Positions 32,195-44,800 of a stretch of 64,000 nucleotides of DNA are shown here, piece by piece. Source of the stretch: Amphibalanus amphitrite (lineage: Eukaryota; Arthropoda; Thecostraca; Balanomorpha; Balanidae); contig NW_024882193.1 in NCBI RefSeq assembly GCF_019059575.1, forward strand, positions 310,001 to 374,000, in the 5' to 3' direction. The notes under the pieces were generated by a model. It was given only the letters and a program-made list of their open reading frames with translations, made no database searches and had not been told where the DNA came from. The position numbers and the translations under genes were made by a program. Numbering within the stretch: the stretch's first letter is position 1; each line of letters opens with the position of its first letter.

Positions 32195-33677
32195 CAGGGT
32201 GATTTTTTTTTAACTGTTAAAAAGTAAACGTCAATGGTGGTCCCTAAATCGAAAAATCTTGTGCAAAAAAGCAATGCACGTGATAGATAAATCTGGGACA
32301 TTTTGTATGGTGTAATGATTTGTCCCTTTTAACCGAAGGCCTCGGCCCCAGTGGAGCCTGAAAATGTCCCACCAATCGGGCACGCATGGTCCACCGCCGT
32401 TCAGTAAGGAACGACACAAAACGATGATTTTGAAGCATTGAGGCAGTTCGAAGCATACGATCATCAAGGGGATACCTCAGAAAGACGTTAAAGGAAGACT
32501 GCCACCTTCAAAAAGTTTTCTCAGATCGGTCTATGATTTATTCCCTGGACAAAACAAAATTTTAGAATTCACCTGACAAAGTATCATCACGTGAATCGCG
32601 AAAAAATTGTCGATTATTATACAATTATCAATCGGTTAATGTCTAGCGACAATGTTTACACATCACTAGACTTCAAGGTCATAAGATTATTACATTTTAT
32701 TTGAAAAAGTAAGGTATTTTATGATTTACTAATATATGATTTCATAAGAAATTGGCCATGTTTAATTTATTTTGCATTTAACTTCGTAAAACATTTAAAA
32801 ATCATGGCTTTATTTGGAATGGGTCTGGCCCATGTTAAACCCCATTTCCCACACTTTTTTGAAAAAATGAACTACTGAATATATAAGTTTAACTTTTATT
32901 TTGACACTCCAAAATTCTTCTCTGATCTCGAAACAATCAAAGTTTTGACATATATTTGCCAAAAGATAAGAAAATTCATGTTTCAAAGTTATCGATAAAC
33001 AGTAGAGATGTCGGTTTTCTTGGACTAAAAAAATGGCATCAAACTGAACTTTGGTCTTCGATTTCTCGCAAACGGGTTCGAATTTCGGAAAACCGACTTC
33101 AGTCTGGGACATAGGTGGCTCAGCTCTAGTGAAAACCGTTTTGTGAAAAAAAGGTGGCAGTCTACCTTTAAATAATGCACGAACAAGCTTGTAGTCATAA
33201 ATAACCTTCAAACGGTCCATCTGGCGTATGTGCATCCTCTGAAGAATCAGTCTTCAGGGAGAAACAAAAACAGCGAATCAGACACCACCAGGGCCGCCAG
33301 TAGCAAAATCCTCGACCTGCCCTTTCTAGACTTCTAGTTTTTGGACCCAGGTATGGCAGATATAACAAGAAAACATTGGAAATATCTGACAGAGCTGAAA
33401 ATGGGTGATAGGAACCTTTTCAGTCCGCCTAATGAGCATGGGAGTCCATGGTGCTGTTCAACACGTGCTCAGGCGGGCTGATTCGTGTCGGTGAGAGAGG
33501 GGGTAACTTCAAGCACAAGTAAAATACACGATGGACGTTCCTTCACATCGTGTCTGCATGAAATCAAAATGTCCCAGAATGCTCGTCATGCTGGTATATA
33601 ATTTTACAATATATAGGTATTTACATTTTGACGCTACTAAACCTCATTACTTTTTAACAAGTAAAAAAATCACCCTG
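32195..33677. mobile_element. Mariner-type element, carrying a nested TTAA element
   Basis: TA at 32193-32194 and 33678-33679 flank inverted tips CAGGGTGATTTTTTT and AAAAAAATCACCCTG. This is the classic Tc1/mariner tip style. No transposase signature was recognised in the remaining ~800 bp, so it is treated as non-autonomous. Confidence 0.82.
32492..33167. mobile_element. TTAA-flanked element (676 bp) nested in mariner
   Basis: TTAA at 32488-32491 and 33168-33171; tips AGGAAGACTGCCACCTT and AAGGTGGCAGTCTACCT are inverted with one mismatch. An open frame of 141 codons on the minus strand crosses it but shows no known domain. Confidence 0.75.
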
Positions 33678-33683
33678 TAGGTA

Positions 33684-34611
33684 GGGTGAATAGGTCAAAA
33701 ACGCCCCCAGTAAGCGCGAAACCTTCTGACACTCAACCCAACCCAGATTACTCAAACCTTTGGGCACCATCATGTAGCTCATTCTTTTTACTGCGCTTTG
33801 AGACCAAGAAAAGACACTTGCGTGTGGTATTTAACCCCCAAAAAAGGTTTCCGCATACCCTTACAAAAGGGCGTTTTGCCCCACACCCTGGGTAATACGC
33901 CCACACCCATGTGCAAAGCGCCCCCACCCCATCCATCAACAGAGAAAATGATGAACATGGCAGAACTTGACGTCATTCTGACGTCATTTGTGGTCAACCT
34001 ATCATAGCCTTTGGAATAAAATGTTGTTGCAATGTGTAAAATGGATGCCCGGAGGAGTCCTGAAAGTTTGGTGACGATATCTGCAGTCGTTTAGGATGTA
34101 TATCAGCAAAAAAGGACAGGGAGAGGCCTTTTCGGCCCCGACCTACAGGGCGCTACCCTGCACTCTCACCACCGTGCAAAACGCCCCCCTTTCAGAAAAC
34201 TGGAGGCGTCTTGCCCCATGCATCGAGTAGGCGTCTTTCCCCATCCACTCCATTTCCGGTCAACAAAATATTGACAAAAAACGCGCCACTAACGCCACAG
34301 CATAATAAATTCAACAGAATGACAATAAAACGCAGTTTTGAGTGATGTGCACAATAGCAAGTTTTGTGAAATAAAAAAGGCATCAAAAGCTTAGGAATCT
34401 TCTGTAAAAACAACAAAAACAACACCCAAAACCAACATCAGCACCTACCTGCACGCTGCTCCCCAAGACACAGAACCGGAAATAGAGAACTACGTAAACA
34501 AGCAGCTGACTGTTCTGAAAGACAGGATAAAACACCTATCCGCCGATAAGATCTACGATTTTTTTTAGGGGAGGCGTTTAACCCAGGGGTGCGTTTTCCC
34601 CACAGTTACCC
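33684..34611. mobile_element. Mariner-type non-autonomous element (GGGTGAATAGG tips)
   Basis: Lies immediately next to the previous mariner, with TA at 33682-33683 and 34612-34613. The tips GGGT...AAAAACGCCCC and GGGGTGCGTTTTCCCCACAG echo each other imperfectly. Internal copies of GGGGCGTTT/GCGTCTTTCCCC recall the 22974-24139 element. No transposase. Confidence 0.55.
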
Positions 34612-34836
34612 TACCATGTAACCTTACCCATCTTAATGAGTGGTTGGGTGTAACTTATAAATTTTTTGTGTAAAAAGTATCAAGTATCTATGTGTGATCT
34701 CACTTTTCTACTTAAGAAGGATGTGTTTTTCTTTTCATGATTTTGTTTTGTGAATTTCTTCAGTTTTAAAAGAGTGGAAAAGAAAGAAATGACCGAGTTT
34801 TGTCCAAAAAGAAATCTGTCATCTTGCCATTCTTAA

Positions 34837-35719
34837 CCCTCAACCGCACATGGGGGGTTGCCACCCCCCCCCCCCCCAGGCCCCAGGTAGTTTTTCTGCT
34901 CTGCACTCAACATTTTCCAACATTTTCCTTTCTTGATGTCCACTGAAAATTTCAGATTTCTGTGGTTTTTGGTTTCGGAGGTATGACCTTGTTTTTTTCA
35001 GGTCATGTCATGACCCAAATGACCAATCCTCAACATCTTGCGTTGGCTATGGGTCTTGTGAGCTTTTGGCACCTTGATTTCGGTATGTTTTTGCTAGTCT
35101 TACCTCCCACCTATCATGGAACACGTTATTCGACGATGTGCAGATCTCAGGGTCAAGGTCAACCTAGGTCATCTAAAAACATTGCAGTTTAGGCTTGCTG
35201 AATTTACTTTTCAGTTTTCGTGAAGTTTTTTGACTGCATTTTGGTAAAAGCTTCTCAGATCATGATCTCATGTAATAGGGGCACACAAATCTTTCGGTGC
35301 ACACATCAGTATGCAGTGCACGCAGACACACAAACATACAAGCACATATCATTGACCTTGGCCTAGCTTGACCTGAAATGACCACATCCGTTAAAAACCT
35401 AGTCGGATAGTGTGACAAAGAGCTGTTCTAGCTGGCTTGGCACCACAAATGGCAGCGCCATCGGTATATGATGGGCACCGCACGTGATATTCCGACGGTG
35501 GCCCCAAACAGCAACATTTTTAGTTTGACCTGACCTGGAAGGTCAATGATGGACCTAATGAGGTAAAATTGGGTACCATTGGATTCGTCTCTTCCCAAAG
35601 AATCTTTTGGTTTTTACCGTGAAGCTCTATCTCCAACAGGAACGAAATGGCGTGGGGGGGATGGTACCCCCCCCCCCATGTGCGTTCTAGGATGGGAAAA
35701 TGGCATGTGCGGGCGAGGG
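34837..35719. mobile_element. TTAA family C element (883 bp)
   Basis: TTAA at 34833-34836 and 35720-35723. The tips CCCTCAACCGCACATGGGGG and CCCCATGTGCG... / CATGTGCGGGCGAGGG are inverted with changes. Both ends have the GC-rich hairpin plus homopolymer run seen in families A and B. No gene. Confidence 0.75.
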
Positions 35720-35723
35720 TTAA

Positions 35724-36401
35724 TATGAATAAATACCTAATTGAAATCATTGGAGTGATAAATGCTGAATGGAGCTTGATTTTCACCAGAAGGGAGTCAA
35801 TCTAGTCTATGCATGCAGCTAGCAAACAATATTCCAAAAAAGAAGTGCTATGGGTAATGACTTCACATTCCAGTTCACCTACCAAGGTTTGAGGTACTAC
35901 AGGCAGGGGCGCCATGCCTGACCATGAGGTGGAGGTGATATCGTTGTCTATGACCGGGGAGCATTCTGCTCTGTGAGCAAGTTACTTGCCTATAGATTGA
36001 GCCATCCGGGCTCAATTCCCGTGCAATGCACGCGGCACTGCCGCTGCCTGGCTGCCTTGCAGAGTGCGAGTCCCAATTAGCACTGGGTCCATTGGATGTG
36101 GCAGAGTGCGAGTCCCAATTAGCACTGGGTCCATTGGATGTGGTGGCGAATCCGCATTGCATTGCTTGTGTATGACCAAAATGGTATTGTGATTGATGGT
36201 GTCAAATTTATATCATTGGGTACTGGATGAAGACATAGTGCAATAGTATATCATGATCTAATAAAGTACAGATAACAGTAATGAAGCTTAATTAATGTTT
36301 ATGTTTTTTCGGAGTTGTTCAAGAGGATAAGTACAAATATTACATATATTACATATATTACAATCATGACACTCAAGTCATATCTCAGTAATGAAGCTTG
36401 T
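35724..36401. other. No gene seen; 42-bp tandem duplication
   Basis: Contains two adjacent copies of a ~42-bp unit, GGCAGAGTGCGAGTCCCAAT..., at about 36057-36141, preceded by GGCTCAATTCCCGTGC (about 36008), which recalls an RNA polymerase III B box. A tRNA-derived SINE is possible but no A box was found. Confidence 0.35.
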
Positions 36402-36405
36402 TTAA

Positions 36406-37405
36406 CCCGCGCACCGACGGGGGGGGCGGATATCCGCCCCCCCTGAGGTTTTTCGCGAATAGCGGGAAAACCGCGGCGCTACGCGCCGCGAAATTTGGTA
36501 TGACTATTCCCTTATCAATTTTACACATGGTGTGCAAGTTTGAACCTCCTACCTTTCAAGGTCAGGTCACCAGGTCACTTTGAATGACCCAACCTCAAGT
36601 CACTTTTTTGCAACTTTGTCACCGTGCCAGAGCTACAGTAGATGTCGGAGGCCTTTGAAAGTCGCAGGATGTTATTAGGTCATTAGTAGCTACAATTTGT
36701 ATATCTCGGAATTTTGATATCGGTGACCTAAGGTCAGGTTAATTTCGCGACCTCCCCATTATAAGTCAATGGGGGAAAAATCAACTCCCTGTTTTTACCA
36801 CTAAAACGGGTCGGAATGGCCCCATATACCATACATGACTTCATATACGATCAACCTTCACTACCTTGAGGTCTGTTTTGCTGTTGGGCAGCTGTGAGGT
36901 CATGTGACGTCATCAAAGGTCACCAAAGGTTTTTGGCCAATAACTCCGTACAGGAACAAGATACAGACGCGTGGATGGTCTCATTGTGTTCAGCTCGTCA
37001 AGACGCATCGAATGATATACATGATGACCTCGAGGTCACGTGACCTGAGGTCAACCTTTGACGTTGACCTTTCGAGGTCAACATATATATCATTCGATGC
37101 GGATTGACGAGAGGATCACGATGATGCCCTTAGTTTGTTCCTATCTTGACTAATTCGAAAGTTATTCGAGAAAAACTCTCCATATTTAGCGCCGCCATTT
37201 TGACTTTTTCGACCCCTGTGACGTCATCTTTGACCTGACCTGAAAGTGACCTTAGTAAAAATTGTAGATCTTGACCGTGCGTATCCGATGCCGTTTACCG
37301 CTTGTCGCTATCTTGCTTCGTTCTCGAGATCTCCGGGGGGGGGGCGGTCATCCGCCCCCCCCCCCGTCGGTACTAAGTTGGCGCAGACCCCCGTCGGTGC
37401 GCGGG
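36406..37405 (-). mobile_element. TTAA family A copy 2, whole
   Basis: 1000 bp between TTAA at 36402-36405 and 37406-37409, with tips CCCGCGCACCGACGGGGG and complement. It is inverted relative to copy 1 (25666-27381) and gives the empty site for the hAT in that copy. Carries dense AGGTCA/TGACCT half-sites near 37020-37080. No coding potential. Confidence 0.88.
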
Positions 37406-37409
37406 TTAA

Positions 37410-38574
37410 CCCCGCGCCGGGCCGGGGGGGGGGTGTTTTACTTTGAACACCCCCCCTGCGTTTTTTTCGCAGATATCTCAAAAACGACCGCGCCGCCGTT
37501 TTTGGCACACCTGTTCGTGTATCTTTTCCGCACATGTTGTGAAAATTTCAGACTCAGGTCGCCTTAGGTCAGGTCACCAGGTCACGCCAAGTGACCTCAA
37601 TTCATAAAAAATAAGAATGCTCGCCATAGCTACACCGATTGATCGATTGCCTTGAAACTCTCAGCGATGGATAAGAGTAACATTATCTATAAAATGTATA
37701 GGTATCTCGGAATTTTGATATCGGTGACCTAAGGTCAGGTCAATTTCGCGGCCTCTTCATAGTCAATGGGAGAAAATTGAAAAGCGTCTGTTTTGCACGA
37801 ACGCTATTCTAGACACTCTCAAACATCGAGATGCAGGTAAAATTGACACACTGAACCGGAAAATGGCAACTGTGACCCCTCGTTATGTCCCCGAGGTCAT
37901 CTCAGGTCACGAACAGAATCTAACAGTTTTTCGCTAATAACTTCTGATAGAGGCGTGCTAGAGCGCTGAAAACGCCTTAGATGTTTTCGGCTCGACGTTG
38001 CGGATCGACTGATATGCAACATGACCTTTTCCGGTCAGGTCATGACCTTGACCTGAGGTCAAATTCTCAAGTTGACCTTTCAAGGTCAAATTATAGTTTA
38101 TTCGACGCGTCTCGACGAGAGGAACGTGATGCTGGCAAAAGTGATGTCATGGCTCTTTTGAGTCCAGAGTTATTGCCGAAAAACGCTTTTCGTAAAAACG
38201 GCTATTTTTGGAGTTTTTGCCCTCTGGAGGCTAAACCGTTGACCTGAGGTCAAATCTGAGGGCAATACCCAGAAAGGTCTGTAAAAGGGCTATCGAATGC
38301 GCTTTTTCGCGGCGCTATAGCTCTATCGGCTCCCGAGATAGCCGTCGGCAGTTTCCAAAATGTTGAAATAGTCAACATTTTACCTTTGGTGACCTCTGGT
38401 GACCTGACCTTTGACCTGACCCAAAAATGACTGGAGTGTTTTCGTCCTTATTTTGGACTTTCTTTCGATTACCGCTTACCGCGTGTCGCTACGTGGCCCA
38501 GGAGCCGAGTTAGAAGGGGGTGTTCAAACACCCCCGGCCCGGCACGGAATCTCGGAGCACCGGCCCGGCGCGGG
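37410..38574 (+). mobile_element. TTAA family B copy 2, whole
   Basis: 1165 bp between TTAA at 37406-37409 (shared with the family-A copy to its left) and 38575-38578. The tips CCCCGCGCCGGGCCGG and CCGGCCCGGCGCGGG are inverted. The interior has CACCCCCC hairpins next to the tips and repeated GGTCAGGTCA blocks. No gene. Confidence 0.88.
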
Positions 38575-38648
38575 TTAACTTGTGACAAGCCTAGGGTGTA
38601 TACTTACTGACATGTTTACTTTAAACTAACAAATGTTATGTATTTTAG

Positions 38649-38812
38649 CTTTCCTGAGATTCCTGAGGACACACCAGAGACAAACTGCCTTCTGAGAACC
38701 GGTCAGCCGCCAAAGTACTCGGAACTGACGCCTCTCAAGTGTCACGATGCTGTCCTCAAGCTGGCCTACCAGTTTGAGTATGACATGGCCTGCTACGGGG
38801 ATGATCTTGAAG
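38649..38812 (+). CDS. M3 gene exon 1 of those seen (N-terminal)
   Basis: 164 bp after the acceptor TATTTTAG, before GTACGG. Encodes FPEIPEDTPETNCLLRTGQP, then YSELTPLKCHDAVLKLAYQF and EYDMACYGDDLE. The PEIPEDTPE...PKYSELTP pattern is the N-terminus of animal oligopeptidase A-like proteins as I remember them. It needs two coding bases from an upstream exon and leaves one base for the next. The upstream exon with the start codon was not found. Confidence 0.85.
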
Positions 38813-41800
38813 GTACGGCAATTATCCATCTGGCTCGTTTTATCACAGGATAATAAAGCATGTCTGACTATTTCTCAGTACGCACTACCCACATACTTCA
38901 CAGATCCCTCTGCAGAATATGAGTTGTCCCTATGAGCTCTATAGTCAGTAGTCGGTGTCATGTAGTTTGGACATCTGTAGGTATCCTGGCTAAATGAGTT
39001 GAGCTGCGGTATTCCTCCCACTCCTTCAGTGGGTATGGCTGAGTACTGACGGCCCGCAGCCGGTGCACACGGAGACCTTCGGTCCGTGCCGGCCGCCCGG
39101 CAGCGGTGGGCTGTGGGACGGGTCCGTCCACAGGGGGCTGTGGGACAGGTCCGTCCACAGGGGGCTGTGGGTCCGTCCACAGGGGGCTGTGGGGCGGGTC
39201 CGTCCACAGGGGGCTGTGGGACGGGTCCGTCCACAGGGGGCTGTGGGTCCGTCCGCAGGGGGCTGTGGGACGGGTCCGTCCACAGGGGGCTGTGGGTCCG
39301 TCCACAGGGGCTGTGGGTCCATGCCGGCCCGGCCGACCGGACAGTGTGACAGTGGTACCGCCGCGCCGCGTCTGACCGCCCCCCCCCCCCCCGCCGCTGC
39401 AGACACGGGCCGGCTGTTGGCGCGCGCCGAGCCGCTCACCTGCGATGAGGTGGTGGGGCCGATCGAGCGGCGCGAGGTGCCCTTCAGCTACGTGTGGTCC
39501 ACCGTCAAGAACCTGTACACGGTGGACCGGCAGCTGGTGCCGGCGCGCCTCTTCCAGCAGATCCACGCCGCCGCCGCCAAGGCGCACGTCAGCAAGTACA
39601 ACAACCCGTCCATCTACGCCGCCTGCCAGGTGACCGGGCGAGGGGGACCAGGCACGGGGGGGGGGGGGCGAACCGGGAAACGGCGGAATTACATAGGGTG
39701 GCTATCGATGATTTGGACAAGAATCATAACTAGATAATGACAAGTTCGCATAAAGCGAGTCCTTTCAATGAAATGGAAAAAGTTATCTGCATGAACGGCC
39801 CGACCCGTCCCGGCCTGTAACGCTTTTGGGAGGCTTATATCTCAGCAACCGCTAGACCGATTGACCTGCGGTCTTTTTGTTGGGTAGGAGCTACCTACCC
39901 AACAGAAGACCCCCTCTACGCCGTAATTAACTACTCTTGATTTATGTAGATGATTGTCGTGGTATGTGCTAAGTCATGGGGTTTAAAGCTGCTCCACTTG
40001 CTTAAGAAGTTAGAAAAGCTCAATTTTCGGCTGACCCCACTGCTCGTCGTGGCCAGTGCAGCCCCAACTCTGAACGGTTGTCCAGCTGGTTGCCTTTACA
40101 ATAACTGGGCAATTACTGGGCCGATTGCGCCGAATCTTGTCATACCATTAGGCGCCCACTGGGCAATGCATTTCCATGCATCACAGTTGGGATGCAACTG
40201 CACGTGCGCACGTGCAGGGGTCGTTTCCGGATCTCGACAATGGCTGGGCCGATTAGGTTAAAATTTGGTACACTGCTGGGGATCCGGGTAGTAGTTACTG
40301 GTTTTTCAAGCCCGTCTGATCGCTCTAAGTGCACGAGTCGAGCCATTGCAATGAATAGAGTCGAAACTAAAAGATTAAGATAAAATGTTTCCGCAGGCCA
40401 GTTTTAAAGGTATGGATGCTTCACGTGGGCTTTTCATTTAGAGCGCTTTAAACGATTAGACAGGCTTAAAAAATCTGACTATAGTAGCACTTTTAGCAAT
40501 TGTTCGCTGAATATACTCAGAAATGTACGTTGTTCTTCGAAGACCGCTTCGCTCGCTCTTGATAGATAATTGTCGTTGTTCAGTGAGACTCTGAGTAGGT
40601 GCTGTGCCCGTGTCTGAAGTCGGCTGTCGCTGATGAGTAGGTGCTGTGCCCGTGTCTGAAGTCGGCTGTCGCTGATCAGTAGGTGCTGTGCCCGTGTCTG
40701 AAGTCGGCTGTCGCTGATCAGTAGGTGCTGTGCCCGTGTCTGAAGTCGGCTGTCGCTGATCAGTAGGTGCTGTGCCCGTGTCTGAAGTCGGCTGTCGCTG
40801 ATCAGTAGGTGCTGTGCCCGTGTCTGAAGTCGGCTGTCGCTGATCAGTAGGTGCTGTGCCCGTGTCTGAAGTCGGCTGTCGCTGATCAGTAGGTGCTGTG
40901 CCCGTGTCTGAAGTCGGCTGTCGCTGATCAGTAGGTGCTGTGCCCGTGTCTGAAGTCGGCTGTCGCTGATCAGTAGGTGCTGTGCCCGTGTCTGAAGTCG
41001 GCTGCTGCTGATCAGTAGGTGCTGTGCCCGTGTCTGAAGTCGGCTGCTGCTGATCAGTAGGTGCTGTGCCCGTGTCTGAAGTCGGCTGTCGCTGATCAGT
41101 AGGTGCTGTGCCCGTGTCTGAAGTCGGCTGTCGCTGATCAGTAGGCGCTGTGCCCGTGTCTGAAGTCGGCTGTCGCTGATCAGTAGGTGCTGTGCCCGTG
41201 TCTGAAGTCGGCTGTCGCTGATCAGTAGGTGCTGTGCCCGTGTCTGAAGTCGGCTGTCGCTGATCAGTAGGTGCTGTGCCCGTGTCTGAAGTCGGCTGTC
41301 GCTGATCAGTAGGTGCTGTGCCCGTGTCTGAAGTCGGCTGTCGCTGATCAGTAGGTGCTGTGCCCGTGTCTGAAGTCGGCTGCTGCTGATCAGTAGGTGC
41401 TGTGCCCGTGTCTGAAGTCGGCTGTTGCTGATCAGTAGGTGCTGTGCCCGTGTCTGAAGTCGGCTGTCGCTGATCAGTAGGTGCTGTGCCCGTGTCTGAA
41501 GTCGGCTGTCACTGATCAGTAGGTGCTGTGCCCGTGTCTGAAGTCGGCTGTCGCTGATCAGTAGGTGCTGTGCCCGTGTCTGAAGTCGGCTGCTGCTGAT
41601 CAGTAGGTGCTGTGCCCGTGTCTGAAGTCGGCTGTCGCTGATCAGTAGGTGCTGTGCCCGTGTCTGAAGTCGGCTGTCGCTGATCAGTAGGTGCTGTGCC
41701 CGTGTCTGAAGTCGGCTGTCGCTGATCAGTAGGTGCTGTGCCCGTGTCTGAAGTCGGCTGCTGCTGATCAGTAGGTGCTGTGCCCGTGTCTGAAGTCGGC

Positions 41801-44800
41801 TGTCGCTGATCAGTAGGTGCTGTGCCCGTGTCTGAAGTCGGCTGTCGCTGATCAGTAGGTGCTGTGCCCGTGTCTGAAGTCGGCTGTCGCTGATCAGTAG
41901 GTGCTGTGCCCGTGTCTGAAGTCGGCTGCTGCTGATCAGTAGGTGCTGTGCCCGTGTCTGAAGTCGGCTGCTGCTGATCCCCCGCTGGGAAGGACCTCTG
42001 TCGGCCTCGGTGGTCGCTCGATGCCTCCTTCCATTGGTGCCTCCCAGGCGCTGCTATCTGACGTGTTGGTGTGGGCCGCGCGGGCCGCCTCTCAGCGGCG
42101 TCCTCCTCAGAGCCAGTGTGGGGGGGGGGGGGGGGCTCAGCGCCGTCCTCCTCAGAGCCAGTGGGGGGGGGGGGGGCTCAGCGCCTTCCTCCTCAAAGCC
42201 AGTGGGGGGGCTCAGCGCTGACGGCGGCTCGGCGCTGACGGGTCGGCGGGCGGCGCTGACGGGTCGGTGGGCGGCGCTGACGGCGGCTGTGCGCTGACGG
42301 GTCGGTAGGCTGCGCTGACGGGTCGGTCGGCTCAGCGCTGACGGGTCGGCTGTGCGCTGACGGGTCGGTGGGCTGCGCTGACGGCGGCTCGGCGCTCACG
42401 GCGGCTGTGCGCTGACGGGTCGGTTTGCTGCGCTGACGGGTCGGTGGGCGGCGCTCTGGCCGCCAGGAGCTGCTCTCGGACCGACACCTGCTCTCGGAGG
42501 AGCAGACGCGCGTCGTCGAAAAGTACGCCCGCGACGGCCGGCTGAACGGACTGGAGCTGCGCGGCGCCGACCTGCGCAAGTTCAAACTGCACTCGAGTAA
42601 ACTGCGCCGAGAGCAGGCCGACTTTATTGGTGAGGCCGGGCGGAGGGCGGCTGCTCGGGACGGCCCAACGGGCGGATGGCACCGGTGTGGGTCACTGATC
42701 GAGTCCGGTGTGAGTCACTGATCGAGCCCGGTGTGGGTCACTGATCGAGTTGAGTCACTGAGCGAGTCTGGTGTAATTCACGAGTGAGTCTAGAGTATTT
42801 TATTGAATGAATCTGCAGTGATTTGTTGAGTGAGTCTGGAGTAGTTTACTGAGCGAGTCTGGTTTTAATGGACCGAATGAGTGCAGTAATTTGCTCAGTG
42901 AGTTTGGTGTGATTTACTGAGGGACTTTGGTGTACTTGTCTGAGCGAGTTTTCAGGTAGTTCAATGAGCGAATTCGGTCTTATTTGCTGAGCGCGTCTGG
43001 TGTCATTTAGTGGACGATTTTGTGTGGGTGAGCTGTATGCTGGCGGAACGTGTATGGAATCATGCTGTCAGTGTCTATGTAGCCATCACCGTAGCTATAT
43101 GTAGCCATCACCGTAGCTATATGTAGCCATCACCGTAGCTATATGTAGCCGGTGATGGTCGTCCTGTCACAGCACCTTTCCCCTGTCTGAGGGACAGCTC
43201 TGAGATGTCTGAGGGACAGCTCTGAGATGTCTGAGGGACGGCTCTGAGATGTCTGAGATGTCTGAGGGACAGCTCTGAGATGTCTGAGATGTCTGAGGGA
43301 CAGCTCTGAGATGTCTGAGGGACGGCTCTGAGATGTCTGAGGGACGGCTCTGAGATGTCTGAGGGACAGCTCTGAGATGTCTGAGGGACAGCTCTGAGGG
43401 ACAGCTCTGAGATGTCTGAGGGACAGCTCTGAGATGTCTGAGGGACAGCTCTGAGATGTCTGAGGGACAGCTCTGAGATGTCTGAGGGACAGCTCTGAGA
43501 TGTCTGAGGGACAGCTCTGAGATGTCTGAGGGACGGCTCTGAGATGTCTGAGGGACAGCTCTGAGATGTCTGAGGGACAGCTCTGAGATGTCTGAGGGAC
43601 AGCTCTGAGATGTCTGAGATGTCTGAGGGAAAGCTCTGAGATGTCTGAGGGACAGCTCTGAGATGTCTGAGGGACAGCTCTGAGATGTCTGAGGGACAGC
43701 TCTGAGATGTCTGAGGGACAGCTCTGAGATGTCTGAGGGACAGCTCTGAGATGTCCGAGGGACAGCTCTGAGATGTCTGAGGGACAGCTCTGAGATGTCC
43801 GAGGGACAGCTCTGAGATGTCTGAGGGACAGCTCTGAGACGCCCTGCGTCACAGTTGGACTCTGTAACTCGTTTAGATATTGCTGTACCAGCTGATGGGA
43901 GCGGTCCGGCCGGTGTCGGCGGCGGCGCGGCCCGCTGCGTTGTGCCGAGTCGGCGCCCGCCGTCCACCCGCCGTCCGTCCGGCGCTGACCGGCGCTGCCC
44001 CGTCCGGCAGGTCGTGTGCGCGCCTCGGACGAGGTGTTCCGCCACCCGGTGGTCGACTACGACCTGGTCAGGGGCATCCCCGACCACATTCTGCAGCGGA
44101 TGGCGCACAATCCGTGAGTGGGCGCCGCCGCCGACTGACAGACTGGCAGTCCACAGACTGACAGACTGGCAGACTGACACACCTCAGACTGACAGACTGG
44201 CAGTTCACAGACTGACAGACTGACACCGCAGACTGACAGACTGACAGTCCACAGACTGACAGTCCACAGACTGACAGATTGCCAGTCCACAGACTGACAG
44301 TCCACAGACTGACAGACTGGCAGTTCACAGACTGACACACCACAGACTGACACACCGCAGACTGACAGTCCACAGACTGACAGACTGACAGTCCACAGAC
44401 TGACACACCGCAGACTGACAGACTGACAGTCCACAGACTGACAGACTGACACCGCAGACTGACACTATAGCCTGACACTGCAGACTGACAAGGCAGACTG
44501 ACACTGGACAGACATTACAGACTGACAAGGCAGATTGACACTATAGAGTGATCAACCTAACTGACTGGTGTCTGAGGGTGGGTGGCGCCAGGTCGATTTT
44601 CGCCACTTGGCTTTAATTGCCCCGTTGTTGCGTTTTCACAGCCTCTAACGTGTTGGTGTGTGTGTGGGGGGTGGGGGTGGGGTGGGGGGGGGGGCTGAGT
44701 GGACCTCTGTCTGTTCGGCTCCTGATCGAAGTAGAGCTTCGCGGGAAAAACGGACCTGTTGCCGGTAACCAGAGTAAGCCTACGATACGACATGGTGATG

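Noticed and set aside
32810-33235. Transposase gene in the mariner at 32195-33677
   Set aside because: The 141-codon frame lies mostly in a nested TTAA element and has no DDE/D or helix-turn-helix motif I can see.
36000-36030. tRNA gene or tRNA-derived SINE
   Set aside because: Only a B-box-like GGCTCAATTCCCG is visible; no A box, cloverleaf or 3' tail was found. Kept only as a remark.
40585-41982. CRISPR-like regular repeat
   Set aside because: Units are directly adjacent with no unique spacers, and the genome is eukaryotic. It is a minisatellite.
39630-42466. A missing exon between M3 exons 2 and 3
   Set aside because: Exon 2 ends and exon 3 begins in phase 0 and the joined protein fits the family length, so none is needed.
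43139-44180. 237- and 337-codon minus-strand frames (SELSLRHLRAVPQTSQ repeats)
   Set aside because: Translation of the 20-bp intron 3 minisatellite; no start context or domain.
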